Shown here in pieces: positions 51,810-63,878 of a stretch of 64,000 nt of DNA. The translations under genes and the position numbers were made by a program. Position 1 is the first letter of the stretch. Every line of letters begins with the position of its first letter. The notes beneath the pieces were generated by a model. It saw nothing but the letters and a program-made list of their open reading frames with translations. It ran no database searches and was not told the DNA's origin. This DNA is from Sapria himalayana (lineage: Eukaryota > Streptophyta > Magnoliopsida > Malpighiales > Rafflesiaceae), in the NCBI GenBank assembly GCA_029783825.1, contig JAREIK010000755.1, positions 420,035-484,034 of the forward strand, read 5' to 3'.

Positions 51810-53654
51810 AACATATAGAAAAATTGATTAATAGATAGATAGACAGATAGATAGATAGATAAATAGATAGATTGATTAATTGAAAGATAAATAGATAAAT
51901 AGATTGACAGATAAATAGATATATCAATAGAAAGATAGATAGATAAATATATAGATATATAGATAGATAGACAATTAGATAGATAGATAGCTAGATAGTA
52001 GATAGATTGATTGATTGATTGATTGACAAATAGATAGATAGATAGCATATAGATAGATAGTAAAAAATGTAGTTAGATAAATAGATAGACATATAGATAT
52101 ATAGAGAAATAGATAGATAGATTAATAAATAAATAAATACATATATATATATATAGTCAGACAAATATATAAAAAATCAAATAGATATACAGATAAATAG
52201 ACATATAGATTAATTAATGGATTGATAGATAATTTGATAGATTAATTAATAAATAGATAGATATACATATAGATAGATAGATACATACATACATAGAAAG
52301 ATAGATAAGCAGATTGTTGGAAATTTAAATAGAATATTAGACAGATAGATGATAGATAGATAGATATACAAATAGATATATAGATAGATATACAAATAAA
52401 TAGATAGATAAATAGATAGAAAAGTAGAGAAACAAATAGATAGAGAGACAGTCAGACATATAGATAGATATATAGATAGATACACAGATAGATAGATAAA
52501 TAGACAGAGAGACAAACAAACAAATAGATAGAAAGATACACATAAAGTCAGGTAGTCACACAGCCAGACAGTTAGATAGGCAGGCAATTAGATAGATAAA
52601 TAGATAGATAGACATACAGATAGAAAGATAGACAAACACAAACAAAAAAACAAATAGAGATAAAGATTGATTGAGAGAAAGACACATATACAGAAAGATA
52701 GACAATTTGATAGACAGGTTGATGGACAAATTGATAGACAAATAGATAATCATAATTTTGATAGACAGATTGATAAACAAATAAATAAACATATTGATGC
52801 ACAGATGAATAGACATATAGATAGATAGATAGATAGTAAATATATTGATAGATAGATTAACAGATAAATAGATAGATAGATTGATTGATTGATAGAATAA
52901 TAGATAAAATGATAGACAGATTAATAATAAAATTTATTGATATATTGTTAGACATATTGATAGATAAATAGATAGTTATAAAGATAGACAGATAGATTGA
53001 AAAATAGATAGATAGATATATAGAAAAAATATTAGATAGATAGATAGATAAACATATAGATAGACAAATAGATAGATAAATATATAGATACACATATAGA
53101 TACATAGACAAATAGAAAGATAGATAGATATATTTATATATATATATATATTGATAGATAAATAGATATATAGAAATATAGACAGATAGACTAATAAATA
53201 GATATGTAGATAGATAGATAGATAAACTCATAGATAGATTGATAGATTGATAAATAGATAGACAGATAGATAGATAAATAGATAGATATGTATATAGTAG
53301 ATAGATTGATTGATAAATAAATATATAAATTGATATCGATATATAGACATATAGATTGATAGATAAATATATAAAATTATAGACATATAGTTAGATGGAT
53401 AAATAGACTGAAAGATAGATAAATACATAGAGCATACATAGACAAAAAGATAGATATATAGATTGATAGATAGATAGACAAATAGGTAGATAGATAGATA
53501 GATAGTTATACAAATAGAAACATAGATAGATAGGCAGACAGACAGATAGATATATAGATAAATAGATAAATATATAGCTAGATAGATAGATAAATAGACA
53601 GATACACAAACAAATAGATAGATAGATAGATAGTCATATTATTAGATAGATAGA

Positions 53655-53845
53655 TAGATAGATAATTAGATAGATATATTGACATATAGATAGATAGATA
53701 ATTAGATGGATATATTGACATATAGATAGATAGATAATTAGATGGATATATTGACAAATAAATAGATAGATAGATAATTAGATGGATATATTGACAAATA
53801 GATAGATAGATAGTAAGATAATTAGATAGATATATTGACAAATAG
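53655..53845. repeat. 36-bp minisatellite, about five copies
   Basis: The unit TTAGATGGATATATTGACAT followed by ATAGATAGATAGATAA repeats with 36-bp spacing. Later copies read GACAAATA in place of GACATATA. The homogeneous spacing marks a recent local amplification within the degenerate array. Confidence 0.85.
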
Positions 53846-55891
53846 ATAGATAAAAAGATAGAAAGATATACAATTAGATAGAAAGATATATTACATATAG
53901 ATAGACAAATAAATAGACAAGTTTATATATAGATTCATAGTGTGATAGATATACAGATACATAAATGGATTGTTAGAAATAATGATAGATAGATATATAG
54001 ACAGATAGATAAATATATTGATAGATTGATTGACATAATGATAGATACTTTGATAGATAGAACATTAGAATTAGTGATAGATAGACAAATAGATCGATAG
54101 ATTATTAGATAGTTAGACAGATTGATATACAGATAGATAAATAGATAGATATATACATAGATTGATAGATAGATAGATTGATTGATTGATTGACAGATAT
54201 GTAGATTAATATATATATATATGGGTAGATAGATAAATATATTGTTAGATATACACATAGATAGAATGGTTAATTGACATAATAATAGACAGATTGATAG
54301 ACATAGAGATATATCGATTGTTAGCCAAATCGATTGATCGATAGAAGATAGATAGATAAAAATATAGATATATCGACGTATAGATACAATGATAGATTGA
54401 CAAAGAGATATATAGATAGATTGTTAGATATATTGACATATAGATAGATAGATAGATAAATAGGAAGACAGACAAACAGATAGATAGATAGATAGATAGA
54501 CTGACAGATAGATAAATAGGCATATAGATAGAAAAGTAGATAGACACACAGATAGATAAATAGATAGATAAATAGATTGATGGATAGATAGATATGTAGA
54601 TAAACAAATAGATAGATAGACATATTTATAGATATACAGACAAATAGATAGATAGATAGATAGGTAGGTAGTCAGGTATGAGATATTCAAACAAGCATGT
54701 AGATAAATAGACAAATAGACAATTAGATAAATAGATAGATAGATAGATTGACAGACAAATAAATAGACAAATAGATAGATAGATAGATATATAGATTGAC
54801 AGATAAATAAATAGATAGATAGATAGATAGATAAACAAACAAAAAACAAAATAGATAGATAGATAAGCAGATAAATAGAACAATAGATTGATAGATATAT
54901 AGATAGTTTGTTAGACAGACAAATAAATAGATAGACATATAAATCTATATACAAATAGATAGATAGATAGATAGATAAATAGAGAGATAGATAGAAAAAA
55001 TGATAGAAAGATAGATTGAAAGAAAGAAAGATAGATAGATTGACAGATAGATAGATAGATTGATTGATTGATTGATAAATTGATTGATATACAGATATAA
55101 AAAAAAGATAGACCGATAGATAGACAAATAGATACACAAATAGATACACAAATAGATAGACAAATAAATAGACAAATCGATATATAGATTATTACACAAA
55201 TAGATAGATGGATAGATAAATAGATAGTTATATAGATAGAATAATAGATAGATAAATAGATTTATAAATAGATAGATAGATAAGTTGATAGATAGACACA
55301 TAGATAAATAGAATAATTCATTAATTTATATATACATAGATAAAAAGATAGATAGACTAGTAGATAGATAGATATATATATATACAAATAGATAGTCAGG
55401 TAGATTGACAGACAGATAGATAGATAGATAGTCAGATAGATAGATAGATTAATTGATAGACAGATAGATACAAAAAAGATACACATATAGGAAGGTAGTT
55501 AGGCACAAGACAGTCATGCAGAAAGATAAATATACAAACAAACAAACTAATAAATAGACAGATAGAAATAAAAATATATAAATAGACAAACTAACTAACA
55601 GACTGGTAAAAAATAGAAAGAAAGATAGATAGACACAAAAATATATAGTTTGATAGGTAGATTGATATACATATTCATAAATAAATAGATAGACATATTG
55701 ATAGATAGATAGATAGACAGATAAATAGACAGATAGATAGATAGCTAGATAGAAAGATATATAAACATATAGATAGATTATTAAATCTAAAAATAGAATG
55801 ATAGATAAAAAGTTGATAGATACAATTATAGACAAATTAATTTATAGCTTTATAGACAGATTTATAGAAAGATTTATAGAAAATTTGATAG

Positions 55892-55894
55892 ACA
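55892..55894. other. CACTA target-site duplication, left (ACA)
   Basis: ACA precedes the element's TACTACAAG terminus and is repeated at 63879-63881 after the right terminus. A 3-bp duplication is the rule for CACTA elements. Joining the flanks through a single ACA gives TTGATAGACAAATTGATAG, a common phrase of the surrounding array. Confidence 0.8.
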
Positions 55895-56300
55895 TACTAC
55901 AAGAAAAATCGTGATTTTCATTGTAAATTGTTGCAACAGACAAATCTATAGCAAAATTGTATCAGATTTGCAACGAAATTTTAATGAAAGTCTAATATGT
56001 TATTTGCAACTAACTTGCAATGGACTTGTTCCTAGAATTTGCAATGGAATCAATACTAATTCAAAACATGGCGTGAAAATTTGGTGCAATTCTTCGAGAA
56101 GGCAATGCAACAGATTTGGCCGTTGCATGTTTGCAATATATTTGGTCATTGCATGTTTTCAATAGATTTGTCTGTTGCTTGTTTTCAACGGATTTGGCCA
56201 TTGCAAGTTTGTAATGGCCTCAATCTTTAGCAAACTTGTAACAGATTGACAACAAAATTATAGTTGTAGCAATTTCGCAATAGATTTGTAATAGTTTTGC
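55895..56300 (+). repeat. CACTA left terminus and subterminal repeats
   Basis: Following TACTACAAGAAAAATC, the word TTGCAA occurs at least eight times in about 400 bp, usually within TTGCAAYRGATTTG-like units (for example GCAACAGATTTGGCC, CAATAGATTTGT, CAACGGATTTGGCC). In characterised CACTA elements such short subterminal repeats bind the TNPA/TNPD-type proteins. The open frame at 55911-56165 is a by-product of these repeats. Confidence 0.82.
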
Positions 56301-57149
56301 AATAAATCTTTATATTTCAAAGAATTTTATCAAATATAAAATTTCATTTCATTTATAATCAAAGGTAAATTATCTATCAATATTTTTAAAGAGGTGCAAC
56401 TAAAAGAAATTAATAATTTACCGATGGAGTTTTTTGACGAATTAAATTTTGTTACTACTCATATTATGTTTAATAATACTTTTTAATTCGACTCCTTTTT
56501 AGAGACATCTTGGTAGATAATTGATATAAAATTAATTTAATTAAAAATAATTAATTTTATTTTACTATTATGATCAATTTTTATTTTTGTATTATATTAA
56601 AAAATCATTAAAACTAATAAGTTTTAAAATATTTAAAAACAACATTTTGTTTTTGTAGATAAATAAAAAATATATACATATTTGAATTTTTTGTATAGGT
56701 TATTTGTGAAGGAGTTTAGAGATTCAAAGCCAAATGTCCTCCAGAATTTGGTAATGTTATTGTTAATAACAATAAAAGATTCAATCAATCCAAAATTAAT
56801 TTTTTTTCGTTATGAACAATACCAAATTGATGGTTTTCCCAAATTTTAAATTAATGTAAATAGGCATTCCCTAGCATCACATTAGAAATTAAAAATTTGA
56901 ACACGGCATTTATATTGTAGTAGTATAGCTGTGGCACAAATAACAGTTTCAAAAAAAATGAAACATAACCTAAGTGTTTATTGAATGCTGATGACGTTTG
57001 TTAAAACTAATTTTAATAACTTAAAAAAACTAAATTATTGATTGTAGTATTGCCCAAAATAAAAATTGAAAATTATTATCAATAACAAATTTTGAAGATA
57101 TAAATATTACTATTTTATTTTTTAAAGAAATTTTGTTTTATGATTTTAG

Positions 57150-57189
<40 letters not shown>

Positions 57190-58139
57190 ACAAGTTAAAA
57201 TTGAAAATTGATATTAATAACAAATTTTGAAGATATAGAGAATATAATTATGACATTTTATGAAATTTATATTAATATAATTTTTTTACCATGTTTAGAT
57301 TCAAATAACCTAATGTAAACAACTGTAAGATTGAAACAAAAAAATTGGAAAATCAAATTTAACTTATTCATTTTTGACCATTTTTCTTCTCATTTTTTGG
57401 GGGTTTTAATGAGTAAATATACGACATTTTGAATTATTTTATGTTTTTAAAATAGTCTTTATTACATTATTAATTCACTTTAGAAACTTTTTAATTTTTT
57501 TAATTTTTTTCTCACTCTATCTTCAACTCTTCTTCTCCTTTCCAGACATTTTAAAATAAAATCATTTTTTATATATTTTCTAAAATCCAAATATAAATAA
57601 TTCCCACTTTTTGATCACTTTATTTTTTTAGGGAAAATCTAAATTTTGGAATTTAAATTGTCTAAAAACAAAAAAATAACAATTAATTTAGTTTATTTTT
57701 CATTATTTTGCACTCTGGTTCACTAATTTTAAGTACGACTATCATTTTGATAGATTGAATTTTATAATAATTCTGACTTAATTTGGTAAATGTTTGAAAA
57801 TTTCTCACATTTGAATTTATAAATCTATCAGACATAAAGTTGGTTCGACTCGATTAACCCTATACCAATAATAATGTATTTCATTTTGTTTTTTTTTAAT
57901 AATGTATTTCCTTTTTTGCTTCCTCATTACGTTAGAAGAATTTGAACTTAAGTTGAAAAAAATATATATTAAAGATATTATTATTTATATATTAATGTGA
58001 AAATTTACTATCACTTCTAATTTATTATTTAAATATTATCCATTCATTTTTTTTATTTTTCAGTGTTTATTCTTTAAATTATAAAAAAATATAATCACTT
58101 AAATTTTAATAAAAAAATATCAATTTCTATTATTTAATT
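56301..58139 (+). other. CACTA 5' internal region, AT-rich, no gene
   Basis: Very AT-rich sequence with a (GT)n run at about 57154-57186. ATTGAAAATTGATATTAATA-like words flank the GT run on both sides (near 57066 and 57200), so the run lies inside a short duplication. No open frame or domain is recognised. In related elements this region holds introns or a second ORF, which would be lost here. Confidence 0.5.
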
Positions 58140-58560
58140 TAGAAAATATAAATAATAGAAACAGGTCAGGTTATGGTTCCGCTTTTGAAAAAATATTGTT
58201 AAAATATTAAAGTTTCGGTTTACCTGCAGGTTTCGGCCACCCTACATGGAGATTTTAGTCGCCCTAGCTGCAGGTTTCGTTCGTCACTTTTCCTGCAGCA
58301 GCTCATGTTTCCATTTGCAAAAACACAAAAAAAAACCTTAAATATAAAAATAGCTCCCTTTCCCTTGCCTATGTTTGGGTACTTCATGTTCCATTTTGCT
58401 ACCAGTGGTGCTCTTCTCTTTCTACTCCCTTGCCACCTCCTTGCCAATAACACAATATGCATTCTAAACCTATATAGTATACATTTTAGGATGAAATATA
58501 CATATATTTTGAACATGAATTCATTCCCGAACTTCCGTGATTGTTAGTATCATCTTCTTT
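58140..58560. other. GC-richer segment inside the CACTA element
   Basis: This part is clearly less AT-rich than its surroundings. GCAGGTTTCG occurs three times near 58227, 58270 and further diverged, with CTGCAG words. Open frames on both strands (58305-58547 plus, 58220-58516 minus) overlap and neither shows a domain I recognise. It could be a promoter or first exon of the transposase unit, or a captured host fragment. Confidence 0.35.
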
Positions 58561-60195
58561 ATGTCTATATTTTACACTATATAGATTCCATGGAACAATA
58601 TCGACTATGATTTTTTTTAAATTTTTGTTAAAAATGTATATGGGTTTGACGGTTGTTTAGAATTATAAAGGAGATTGAAGTTGAAATGTCCCTTCTTGGC
58701 TTACTTCAATTGGTGGAGTGGTTCTGATTTTCTGTATTAATTTATTAGAACTACTTGATGATTTTTGGTTCTTGATTTTTTGTTTTTGGGTTAGAAAGGA
58801 AATAATAGTTGTTTCAGTTTGGGAGTTCTATTTCATGTCCTTATTTTAAAAAAACAAAATAAAATGGAAGCAACTTGAAGTTGGCAATTCAGACATGGTA
58901 TATTGTCTATAAGTAAATAATAGGTAATTCTATCTCTACTTAAAGTTTATTTTAAGATAGATAAATACAAGCATTTTTATTCCCAGCAGAGAAATAAAGG
59001 GCCTTTAAAGTTTATTTTTCTTTATGTTTTTAGTATTTTTAGTTTAATAATTCTAATGAGATCTAGTATATTAGTAGTATTTGTCTAATTAAATTGTTTC
59101 ATAATATTTATATACAATTTACATATGTATATAAATTTTAGCAGTTGGTTCTTTTTGTTGATTTATACACTCGGGTATACTTTTTATAATATTTTTAACT
59201 CATTATACTTTAACTTTAAACTCCATTAAAAGCAAATAAACAATAAACTAGTGAAGAACTAGTATTTCAAAAATTTTATTTTTATTTCATTAATTATGTT
59301 ACTAAAATATAAATATTCTTTAAATTATTTAAACATATTAATAATATTGCATATATATATATATATATATATAAGTGTATTGCAAATATATTATTGATAA
59401 GTCAAATTTTTAGACATATTGACTCACACAAAAAATTAGATTTTTATAGTTTGTTATACGGATTAATATATTTTATAGAATTTTTAGCCTTCTTCTTTTA
59501 GGGCTTATTAATGAAGGATATGATGAAATTTAACCTTCTTTCAGATTTATGGAACTTGGATTTAAATCGTGTTTTACAATTTGCATATTGCTCCATGCTT
59601 TTCTGAAATTTGTTGTAAGTCTAGGAGTTTGTTGAATATTTCATGCCTCCTAAAGGTATATTTTCTTTAGGGTTTCTAAATGAGTTTTTTTTAATATTAA
59701 TTTAGTTGTTTTAATTTGTTTTTCTAAGTGGGTTTTTTCTTTTAAATCCATGCTTTTATATTATGTTAGATACATTAATTATAATAAGATATAATAATTT
59801 GAGAGCATTATAATAAGCTTATATATTAATTTTAGTGGCCTTTTGTATTTTTATGAAAATTTTGCCTATTCTTTGAACATTTTGTAGGAAGCTAGATTGA
59901 CTCATCCCTAGATTGCAAATTATTGCTGAGGTTGCGGATAGGCAAGTACTTTTAATACCAATTTGGTCTTTAAATATAATGTTTCCATGTATTGATTTTT
60001 TTTGTACTAGGAATGATAATTTTTGGTGGTTGGCATTTCGTGTCTTCGTCTTTAAGGCTATCTTTAAAGATAAGGATTCTAATTTCTTTGGTTTGATTAT
60101 CTATGATGCTAAAGTGAGATGATGATCAGTACTTTGCTATTTTTATTGTATATCAATCAACTGAGTAATTTATCTTACATATATGGGCATGTAAA
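58561..60195. other. CACTA internal region upstream of the transposase, no gene recognised
   Basis: AT-rich sequence with an (AT)n run at about 59352-59373. A stretch near 59890-60120 is open for 69 codons on the plus strand but has no recognisable domain. It may hold decayed introns or the 5' leader of the transposase gene. Confidence 0.45.
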
Positions 60196-63000
60196 ATGAG
60201 TTCAAATAGAGAATGGATGTATTTAAGGCTAACAAATGGATTGCCTAACAAATCATTTATATCGGGAGTTGAAGAATTTGTTCAATTTGCACTTAGTCGA
60301 CTAGAAGGCAGTGACGATAATCACATTAGATGTCCATGTAATAAAAAAAGTGTCATGATAGAATTTTGTTGAGGTTAATGAGGCAGGGTTCTATCTTTAT
60401 AAATATGGTTTTGTCCCTAATTATCGTAAGTGGTACTTTCATGGTGAGACCAAATCATCTATATATGGGGAGGAGGCATTATATAATGTGAATGCCACTA
60501 ACAATCATGCAATAACAAATAATGTTGAATCATCGACAACATGTGTTCAGATGGTTTATGATGCAATTGGTCCACAATTTAATGCTAATATTGTTGAGGA
60601 ATCTCCAAACCCAACATCACAAATTTTTATGACAGCTTAATGCTGCAAACCAAAAATTATGGCCTAATTGTCAAACACACTCATAGTTATTAGCCATTAC
60701 TCGAATACGTCACATCAAGTCAGAGCATAATTTGTCTAAATGGTGCTATGATACTTTCTGTTAGTTTATTAAGGAGTTGTTGCCAGATGATAATGTAATG
60801 ACCGATAGTTTCTATGAGACAAAGAAACTTATCAAGGGAATTAGGTTTCCAGTCTATAAAATTCATACTTGCCGGAATAGTTGTATGATTTATTGGGGCG
60901 ATAACTCATAATTAACTCAATGCAAATTTTGTGACCACGCTCGCTATCGACCACAAAGTATTAATAGACAAAAGCTTGTGACATATAAGAAAATGTATTA
61001 CTTTCCACTAACAACAAGACTTCAATAGTTATATGCTTCAAAAGCCACTACTAAAAGTATGGGATGGCATAATGATTATTTTGTAGAAGATGGTGTGATG
61101 TGTCATTGTTCTGATTCTCTCGCATGGAAACATTTTAATACTATGCATTCCTCATTTGCAACTGAAAGCTGTAATATCAAATTAGGCCCATGAACTGATG
61201 AATTTTAACCATTCAGGCAATCTGTGAGTTAGTATTCTTCATGGACTGTCATTCACATTCCATATAATTTGCCCTCAGAAATATGTATGAAGGAATAATA
61301 CATGATTCTAATAGTTATTGTTCCACGCCCTAGAAATCTGAAGGACAAGTCAGATGTGTAGTTACAACCTCTGATCTCTGAGTTACAAGCATTGTGTGAA
61401 ATTGGAGTTGAAACAAATGACATATCTTGAAAGCAAAATCTTATGCTGCGGGAAGCTCTCTTATGAACAATCAGTGACTTTCCAGCTTTCTCAATGATGT
61501 CCGATTGGAGTACATCTGGCAGACTAGCATCATAGATGAATCATATACTTTTACCCTATAGAATGGAAGGAAACAAACATAGTTTGATATTCATCATAAG
61601 TTCCTTCCACTAGATCATCCATTTAAAAGAAATATATATGCTTTTAGAAAGAATTGAATGGCAATATATCTACCTCCAAAAATTTGCTCTAGTGTTAAGT
61701 TGCTAAGGGAAATTGATGCATTAGACTTAAAAAAAGTTACTGAGATTGGGGCAAATGATGCTAATATTTATGTTAGTTAATTAACTGGATGGAAAAAAAA
61801 AGTTAATCTTTTGGGATTTGCCATATTGGAGCACAAATCTTATAAGACATAATTTAGATGTGATGCATATAGAGAAAAATGTGTTTGAAAATATCTTTAA
61901 CATAGTAATGAATGTTGAGGGCAAAACAAAGATAATGCAAAGTCTAGATTAGACTTAATGGAAATATGTCATCGACCAAGATTACATGTTGTTAATGACA
62001 AGTTTCCAAAAGCTTGCTATACATTAGACAAAAAAGTCGAAATGAATTGTGTATTTGGGTTCATAATATCAGATTTTCAGATGGATATGCTTCAAATATA
62101 GCCAGGTGTGTAAAAACAAGGAAACATACACTTTTTGGAATAAAAATTCATAATTGTCATGTCTTTATGCAAAGGTTGATACCAATTGCATTTTGAGAAA
62201 TACTTCCATCACCCGTGTGGCAAGCATTAACAGAACTTACCTTGTTATTTAAGAAGTTTACATCAAATGTGCTTAAAATAGAAGCTATGTTGAAATTAAA
62301 GTAAGAAATACCAATTATTATTTGCAAATTCGAGCTGATATTCACTCCTAGTTTTTTTTTGATTCAATGGAGCATTTGCCAACACACTTGGCATATGAAG
62401 CAAGGGTAGCAGGAGCAGTCCAATACCGATGAATGTATACATTTGAAAGGTATGCAAATTTATGTTATACAACTACATTTACTATCATCGAATCATTATA
62501 TGATATTGGTATTTATAAACTTATTGATTAGATTGCTATGTATTTGCGGAAGTTAAAACAAAATGCAAGGAATAAGGCCAAAGTGGAATGATCAATATGC
62601 AATGCATATTTAGTTGACGAAGCTTTAGCTTTTTGTAAGCATTAATTCAATCCATCACTCCATACAAGACATCGAAAGATGCCTCGTAATGTTGAGTCCC
62701 ATACTGGAGAAGGAAATGATTTCGATGGGAACTTGTCAATATTCACCCATATCAATCAACCTTTTGGAAGACAAACAATATCGCACATCAGTATATCTTG
62801 CGGAACTGCATTGAAGTTGAACCTTATATTGAGTATGCATCTTAATTCAACTATTGCACTAATATTGTAATTTTTTAATTCAACTAATGAGTGTTCTATT
62901 AACAGGATATTCATTACTAAGTTACGGCAAAATGAGCCATACATTTATGATGCAATTTTTGATGCTAGACTCGATGATTTTTTCCTAGCATGGTTCAAGA
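60196..63000 (+). pseudogene. TNP2-type CACTA transposase pseudogene
   Basis: Pieces of a TNP2-like transposase occur in the expected order. A transposase-associated domain starts at 60196: MSSNREWMYLRL, FISGVEEFVQFAL, IRCPCNKK, then GFYLYKYGFVPNYRKWYFHG. The core follows: KLVTYKKMYYFPLTTRLQ, GWHNDYF, DGVMCHCSDSLAWKHFN, WTVIHIPYNLPSE, IVPRPRNLKDKSDV and LQPLI near 61000-61370. Then come LDVMHIEKNVFENI near 61855 and a DUF4218-like part, DSMEHLPTHLAYEARVAG and AKVE.SICNAYLVDEALAFC, near 62360-62640. A final piece near 62780 (CIEVEPYIEYA) resembles the EVEPYI block that usually follows. Many TAG, TAA and TGA codons stand where Gln, Arg or Trp codons are expected, and the frame shifts several times, so the gene is dead. 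Introns between blocks are likely. Confidence 0.88.
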
Positions 63001-63185
63001 CTTACGTAAGTTATTTATTGTTTTAGTTAGTTTGTGGTTGAATATGGTATATGAAACTATTAACTATTAGTTTTCAAAAAAGGTGTGTTGCAATTTATAT
63101 TATGGTACATAAAATTTTGAATCTAATACAATAAATTTTGAATAATATAGGAAATATTGGAAATTAACAAATTTAACAAAAATAA
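63001..63185. other. Transposase 3' flank, AT-rich
   Basis: AT-rich sequence between the last coding-like block and the right subterminal repeats. No feature is recognised apart from a possible GTAAGT donor at about 63006 just after LAWFKTY-like codons. Confidence 0.4.
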
Positions 63186-63878
63186 ATGAAAATTGGAAAA
63201 AATAAGTGCAATAGATTATGCGATGGATTTTGCAATAGATATTCTATTGCAACTAAGTAAGTTTTAGAAAGAATATATTAGTTTCAATGCTGTTACAAAA
63301 TTCTAATGGAATTATAATAAAATTACAACAAAATATTTTGCAAGGACTCATAATGGTTGCAAATATGTTGTAAAGTTGCAATGAAATTGAAATAGACATT
63401 GTAATTGTTGGTAATGAAATGGTTGTTGATCTATTGCAAATACGCAATAGAATTGCAATAGAATTAACACAATATAATTTGGAATGACTCATAATGGTTG
63501 CAACTCTATTGCAATGTTGCAACGGAATGACTAACAGAAATTTTAATGGTTATTAATGAAATGGTTGATGATCTATTCCAAATTAGCAATGAAATGGAAA
63601 CAAATTTAGCTTATCCATAGTCTTAATTTTTGGGATTTAGCAACTAAAGTAGCAACGGATGTGAAATGCATTGCAATATAACAATGGAATTATTTTGTTG
63701 CAAATTATTTAGTCTTTTGCAACTGAATACCAAAGTGTGTAAAATTTCAACAGGTTCTTTGAAATATAAAACTTTTGTTGCAAAAGCATTGCTAATAGAT
63801 ATTTGCAATGAATTATTATGGGTTTGAACGGGCTTGGAACAAAAAATTCTATTGCTAAGCTTTGCTTTTCTTGTTGAG
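63186..63878 (-). repeat. CACTA right subterminal repeats and terminus
   Basis: TTGCAA occurs more than a dozen times in about 690 bp, in units such as GCAATAGATT, GCGATGGATTTTGCAATAG and TTGCAACGGAATG, in both orientations. The same units populate the left end. The region closes with CTTTTCTTGTTGAG at 63865-63878, the counterpart of the left terminus, followed by the ACA duplication. Confidence 0.85.

Larger units (their letters stand above)
50411..55894. repeat. Degenerate GATA/GACA satellite, block 6
   Basis: GATA-family array up to the CACTA element. It contains a long (AT)n run at about 51768-51805, a 36-bp minisatellite at about 53655-53845, and CAGG/CACAC islands near 52545, 54660 and 55490 that echo those in block 5. 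The last bases, TTTGATAGACA, continue exactly in block 7 on the far side of the CACTA element. Confidence 0.94.
55895..63878 (+). mobile_element. Degenerate CACTA (En/Spm) DNA transposon, about 8.0 kb
   Basis: The left terminus TACTACAAGAAAAATC and the right terminus (minus strand CTCAACAAGAAAAGC) are diverged forms of the CACTACAAGAAAA ends found in plant CACTA elements, sharing the ACAAGAAAA core. Both ends carry many TTGCAA-based subterminal repeats. A TNP2-type transposase pseudogene lies at 60196-63000 on the plus strand. ACA duplications flank the element. Such elements move by cut and paste through a transposase that binds the subterminal repeats. This copy has many stops and mutated terminal bases (TACTA and CTCAA instead of CACTA), so it should be immobile. 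Confidence 0.9.

Noticed and set aside
55911..56165. 84-codon open frame at the start of the CACTA element
   Set aside because: It reads through the TTGCAA subterminal repeats and has no domain.
58220..58547. Overlapping open frames on both strands in the GC-richer CACTA patch
   Set aside because: Neither has a recognisable domain and they overlap completely; at most one could be real, so I report only the compositional patch.
59913..60122. 69-codon plus-strand frame upstream of the transposase
   Set aside because: No similarity to TNP2 or another family was recognised and it ends before the transposase-associated domain begins.
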